From contig DATLOM010000043.1 in the NCBI GenBank assembly GCA_035536185.1, forward strand, positions 1 through 55,392: a DNA stretch of 55,392 nucleotides. The letters run 5' to 3'. The translations under genes were made by a program, and so were the position numbers. The notes beneath the pieces were generated by a model. It saw only the letters and a list, made by a program, of their open reading frames with translations, made no database searches and was not told the DNA's origin. Below are positions 51,984-55,392 of the stretch, piece by piece. The stretch comes from GCA-2861595 sp035536185 (GTDB lineage: Bacteria > Actinomycetota > Acidimicrobiia > Acidimicrobiales > GCA-2861595). Within the stretch, counting starts at the first letter, position 1; each line of letters begins with the position of its first letter.

Positions 51984-53645
51984 TCAGGCCCCGATCTCGC
52001 TCCCGTCCATGCGGGCCGCGTAGGCGGCGGCCTCTGCCCGGTTCCGCAGCCCCAGCTTGGCGAGGACCCGGCTGACGTGGTGCTCGACCGTCTTGCGGCT
52101 GAGGTACAGCCGGTCGCTGATCTCGGTGTTCGAGAGGCCGTCGCCCAACAGGTCAAGGACCTCCGCTTCCCGCTTGGTCAGCACGGCTCGTCCCTTCGGG
52201 CCCGGCTTGGTGGCCACACCCAGGAAGCGCAGTAGCGAGGCGGCGGCGTCAACCCCGCGTGCCGCCGCCAAGCGCTGGCATGCCTCGAGGGCGGCGGTGG
52301 CTTCGGCCACCGCCACTTCCGGAGTCTCCGCAGCCACCGCTCGGGCCAGCTCGAGGCGGGCTCGGGCCAGCTCGACGGGCATCTGGGCGCGGGCGAAGGC
52401 AGCGAGGGCTTCCCGCATGCACGCCCCGGCGTCGCCCTCACCTCGGGCGAGGCACAGCTGGCCTTTCGCCAGGGCGGCGCTGGCCTCGAGGAAGTGCGCG
52501 CCCGGTCGTTCCGCGGCGATCCGAATCAGCACGTCGACGCTCCCCGAGGCGGCGTCGACGTCCCCTTGTCCGAGCTGCACCTCGACGAGGAGCGCCAGGA
52601 GCGGTCCGGCCACGTCGTGGTCGAGGGTCGAGTCGGCAACCCGTCGCTCCAGTAGCTCGCGAGCCAGGGCAAGCTTGCCGCGGGCGAGATGGAGGGCGGC
52701 GAGCGGACGGGTTGCGTCAGGGTGCTGGTCGAGGTTCTCCAGCAGCCGGTCCGCCTCCTCGAAGCGTCCCTGGCGCACCCGGAGGTCGGCGAGGCGCACG
52801 ACGACGCTGTCCTTGAGCGCGGCATAGCCCCTGTCGAAAAGCCGCATGGCCTCGGAAAGCTCGACCTCCGCCTCGCTCCACCGCCCAGCGGCGGTGAGGA
52901 TGCCCCCGTAGTGCGCTCGGCAGTACGCCCCGACAGCGACCAGCTTTCGCCGCTGCATCATCTCCTGGGCGGCTCGTATCCACTGCTCGGCCCGGGACAC
53001 GTCGTGGAAGCGCTCGCAGGCCCAGAACAGGCCGCAGAACGTTCCTTCGATGACGTAGAGATCGTCGACCTCGCCGGCGATCACGGCCGCCAGCGCCTCG
53101 TCGAGCAACTCCAAACCTTCCTCTACCCGGCCCGTCACCGCCAGCTGCAGGCCGAGCCAGCCCAGCGCCTCGACCTCGAGCGCCGTGTCGCCGTGGCGAC
53201 GCCCCAGGGCATTGGCCCGCCTGTACCACTGCTCCTTCCGCAAGGAGTCGGGCTCGCCCTCCGCCTCCAGCATGAGCACCCAGCCGTGCTCAGCCGACTC
53301 CTCGTCACCCTCGGCCAGGAGCTTCTTGGCTCTTCCGATCCAACCGTTGCGAACGGCCCACTCTCCCAGCATGTTCCCGTTCATCCATGCCAGCATCCGG
53401 GCGGCACGTGCTGCGCCAAGCCGGTCTCCCTCCACCCGGTAGGCGGCGTAGGCCTGTTCCTCGGCGGAGATCGAGGCGCGGTAGTCGGTCATGAGATAGC
53501 AGGCGAGGGCCATCCCCTCGTGGGCCGCGCCCGTTGCCCGCTGGCACAGAGCGGCCTCGAAGCTCTCGACGGCCTTCTCGCCGTCCCCGGCGGTGATCGC
53601 CTCGTTGCCCGCTAGGAGAAGGCGCTCGTACGTCTCGCCGGCCAC
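51984..53645 (-). CDS. TPR-containing LuxR-family transcriptional regulator
   Basis: A 553-residue protein from the GTG at 53645. Residues about 10-480 are helical repeats of the TPR kind (YERLLLAGNEAITAGDGEKAVESFEAALC, EALGWLGLQLAVTGRVEEGLELLDEAL). The C-terminal HTH is LTKREAEVLDLLGDGLSNTEISDRLYLSRKTVEHHVSRVLAKLGL. There is no P-loop ATPase, unlike MalT/LAL regulators. It probably senses a partner or ligand with its repeats and controls the downstream oxidoreductase. The upstream in-frame region to 53771 looks non-coding. Confidence 0.83.
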   Translation of the reverse strand: MAGETYERLLLAGNEAITAGDGEKAVESFEAALCQRATGAAHEGMALACYLMTDYRASISAEEQAYAAYRVEGDRLGAARAARMLAWMNGNMLGEWAVRNGWIGRAKKLLAEGDEESAEHGWVLMLEAEGEPDSLRKEQWYRRANALGRRHGDTALEVEALGWLGLQLAVTGRVEEGLELLDEALAAVIAGEVDDLYVIEGTFCGLFWACERFHDVSRAEQWIRAAQEMMQRRKLVAVGAYCRAHYGGILTAAGRWSEAEVELSEAMRLFDRGYAALKDSVVVRLADLRVRQGRFEEADRLLENLDQHPDATRPLAALHLARGKLALARELLERRVADSTLDHDVAGPLLALLVEVQLGQGDVDAASGSVDVLIRIAAERPGAHFLEASAALAKGQLCLARGEGDAGACMREALAAFARAQMPVELARARLELARAVAAETPEVAVAEATAALEACQRLAAARGVDAAASLLRFLGVATKPGPKGRAVLTKREAEVLDLLGDGLSNTEISDRLYLSRKTVEHHVSRVLAKLGLRNRAEAAAYAARMDGSEIGA

Positions 53646-54092
53646 ACCCCATGATCCCACCGCGGCGGCACCGCTGCTCGGCGCGAGGGACGTTCGGCCG
53701 GCCAGGCAGGGCGGCGCCGACGTCGGCCGGTTCGTCGACAGCCGGCGGGAGACCTGGTCCGCCGGCGCCATTCCGTCGGCTTCGGGTGCCCGACGCCGGC
53801 GGAGGGCATGTCACCGGCGGCTCGGCATCGGTGCCGGAGCCCTTCGTGGGCAAGGTGACGGCGAAGTTCACCGTCACGGTTGAACCGGCGTGTTGTCACG
53901 GCCCTCGGCCGCCAATTTTAGCGCCGATCCGGGGCACTCGGCACCGATGCTGCGCACGAGAACACACGACAAGATGGGACGCTCAGCCGGGCAGAGACGC
54001 CTACAGGAGGGTCTTCGCTGCCGGTCCTTCTCGAGTGCCGCGCTCGCCGAACCCCGAGCGCTGGTGCCTCATGCTCGTAGGCGAATGGGGCT
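53646..54092. other. Gene-free stretch of 447 bases
   Basis: Neither strand gives a convincing reading frame. It separates the LuxR-type gene from the transposase relic. The sequence near 53915 (CCAATTTTAGC) is the only AT-rich spot and could hold a promoter. Nothing else is recognised. Confidence 0.5.
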
Positions 54093-54372
54093 CTACGCGT
54101 CTAAGTGGGGAGAGCGAGGTCGCAGCGGCGGGACCGTTGTGCGTTCGGGCCATCTAATGCCGCCGGGATGAAGCAGGTACGCGCAGGCGGTAGTTCTCGA
54201 ACGATCGGAAGCCGTGGCCGCAGCGCTTGACCTTCTTGACCGCCAGGTTCAAGCCCTCTGTCGGCCCGTTGCTGGTGCCGGTGCGGTGGTGGGCGATGAT
54301 CTCGCTACGCCACGACGACAGCGAAGCTCGGCCCGGACGCCCTGTGCTGAAGGAGTCGATCTTCTGCCAGAA
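54093..54372 (-). pseudogene. ISL3-like transposase, C-terminal relic
   Basis: On the minus strand SSWRSEIIAHHRTGTSNGPT, then EGLNLAVKKVKRCGHGFRSF and ENYRLRV, is the conserved end of ISL3-family transposases. After RV a one-base shift is needed to continue LLHPGGIRWPERT...PHLDA to the TAG at 54093. The 5' part is missing. Neither inverted terminal repeats nor target duplication could be identified. Confidence 0.7.
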
Positions 54373-55150
54373 CTGCACCATGAAGCCGGCGACGAGCATC
54401 GCCCTAGCCCAACTGGTCTCCCAGGGCGAACTCGCCCTCGACCAGCCGGTGAGCCACTTCGTTCCTGGTTTCGCCCAGAACAACAAGGAGCACATCACGC
54501 TGCGGCACCTGTTGACTCATACCTCCGGCGTTGAGCTGTTCGCCCCGGCCAAGCTCGCCTCCGCGCAGGAGCTGCTCGACGACGTGTGCCGGAGGCGGCC
54601 CCACTCGGCGCCAGGAACCCAAGCCGCCTACTGGACCTTCGGTGCCTGGGTCCTCCTCGGCACGGTGATCGAAACCGTCGTTGGCCGCCCTCTCAGTGCT
54701 CACATCCGCGACCGGGTATTTCTCCCCCTCGGCATGGAGGATTCTTTCGTGGGCATGACCGGCGAGCAGTGGACGGCGGTGGTGGACCGATTGGGAGTGA
54801 GCTACGTCGACGTACGGGGGATGGACCTCGACTTTGTCCCAGCCGCCGCTGCCGCCGCGGGTGTTGGCGTCGACCAGCTTCCCGCACTGACCGAGGACGG
54901 CTTCGTCCCCATGGAGTGGGAGGCGAGCGAGAGGGCCTGCGCCAGCACCTTGCCGGAGCAGTCGGGCTACGCGCCCACAGACATGGCCCGCTTCTACGAC
55001 GCCTTGTTGCGGCCGGACGAGCTGGCCCAGCGGGGCATACTCGACGCTGACATCCTCCGCGTCTTCACCTCGGCACAGCGGCGAGGAATGTACGACCTGG
55101 TGCTGCTGCGCGTCTGTGACTTCGGGCTCGGCATCATGGTGAACGTGCGC
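54373..55150 (+). pseudogene. Serine hydrolase (beta-lactamase class C-like), truncated at both ends
   Basis: TSIALAQLVSQGELALDQPVSHFVPGFAQ, then LRHLLTHTSGVE, then VFLPLGMEDSFVGM and GYAPTDMARFYDALL, are typical of this penicillin-binding-like hydrolase family. The start region with the SxxK nucleophile is lost: the reading frame enters as CTMK, with Cys at the expected Ser. The frame ends shortly after FGLGIMVNVRDHQ and then runs antisense to the second transposase, so the HxG-like end is missing. The gene is almost certainly inactive. Confidence 0.7.
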
Positions 55151-55168
55151 GATCACCAATTGGTGATC
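55151..55168. repeat. Perfect 18-bp palindrome
   Basis: GATCACCAATTGGTGATC reads the same on both strands. It spans the stop codon of the second ISL3-like transposase relic and the point where the serine hydrolase loses similarity. It may be part of an IS end or an operator. Confidence 0.6.
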
Positions 55169-55392
55169 GTTGCTCTGAGGATTCCTGGCTCTTCGGATTT
55201 CAGGGGTGTGATCGTCGCGAGACGGGACCAGTTGGGCCGCCCGGCGTAGATCAGGGTGCGGATCCAATAGTTGCGGAACCGGGAGAATCCGAAGGCGACC
55301 CGCTTGATTCGCTTGCAGGTTGTTCACGGCCTCGGTAGGGGCATTGCTCACCTGGGCGTGATGCCAGGCAGCGATCTGGTCCTTCCAACGGA
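55153..55392 (-). pseudogene. Second ISL3-like transposase, C-terminal relic (extends off window)
   Basis: From the right edge the minus strand reads RWKDQIAAWHHAQVSNAPTE, then AVNNL. A two-base loss near 55322 shifts the frame, which then continues KRIKRVAFGFSRFRNYWIRT, then LIYAGRPNWSRL, to the TGA at 55153. These are the same conserved blocks as in the first relic but a clearly different sequence, so it is another element. The 5' part lies outside the window. Confidence 0.65.

Noticed and set aside
53593..54157. Short plus-strand frames after the LuxR-type gene
   Set aside because: No motif, no ribosome site, and composition like non-coding GC-rich DNA.

Overview
The window is a high-GC, gene-dense actinobacterial chromosome segment. 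The class Acidimicrobiia is the best guess. Supporting signs are the SRP RNA / tRNA-Ser / dnaX arrangement, an acyl-CoA carboxylase beta subunit followed by a tiny epsilon subunit, many GTG/TTG starts, and a secreted protein ending in six 42-residue 'DGGIFAFGDA' repeats of a kind I associate with Acidimicrobiia. This placement is an inference from gene content, not a phylogeny.

Positions 1-12,260 hold lysC-asd (minus; lysC has an internal start for a beta subunit), two tandem cyclophilins, an S51-type peptidase, a membrane protein with a decayed GGDEF domain, acyl-CoA carboxylase beta and epsilon, aat, a zinc-ribbon response regulator, a stand-alone 5'-3' exonuclease, an ATPase/winged-helix protein with a palindrome cluster on its start codon, and a WxL-like / DUF916 cell-surface pair. 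Positions 12,270-18,880 look like one minus-strand operon: dnaX, ybaB, recR, a small membrane protein, a large membrane-anchored protein and a DUF3352 lipoprotein. The SRP RNA lies just upstream and tRNA-Ser(GGA) points away from it.

Positions 19,200-28,700 carry a secreted caspase-like protein, tadA, tRNA-Ser(CGA), and a 1258-residue BNR / CWB2 / repeat protein. That protein sits between the intact tRNA and a degraded direct repeat of the tRNA 3' end, which looks like a relic island. A hemerythrin, a HAD protein, an MBL hydrolase and a frameshifted DsbA-like gene follow.

Positions 28,750-37,850 are the signalling core: a TPR-CHAT protein with Gln at the expected catalytic His, an OmpR-type regulator, an HPt protein, and a 1194-residue REC-GAF-PAS-GGDEF-EAL-HisKA-HATPase protein whose gene overlaps the HPt gene by one base. 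A PAP2-lipid kinase fusion is divergent from it. This combination of c-di-GMP synthesis, c-di-GMP hydrolysis and phosphorelay in one polypeptide plus a partner HPt is the strongest candidate for something unusual.

Positions 37,900-43,500 hold znuA with a Zur/Fur-like box, an O-methyltransferase, a diiron-type MBL protein, a UvrD-like helicase and a DM13 protein. From about 43,500 the region becomes accessory: a PPOX protein, an AlkC/AlkD-type repair protein, a NarL-type two-component system with an ABC exporter, an FAD oxidoreductase and a TPR-LuxR regulator. Gene debris is common there: carbonic anhydrase, TetR, Gfo/Idh/MocA and triosephosphate isomerase fragments, and a serine hydrolase cut at both ends by two different ISL3-like transposase remnants.
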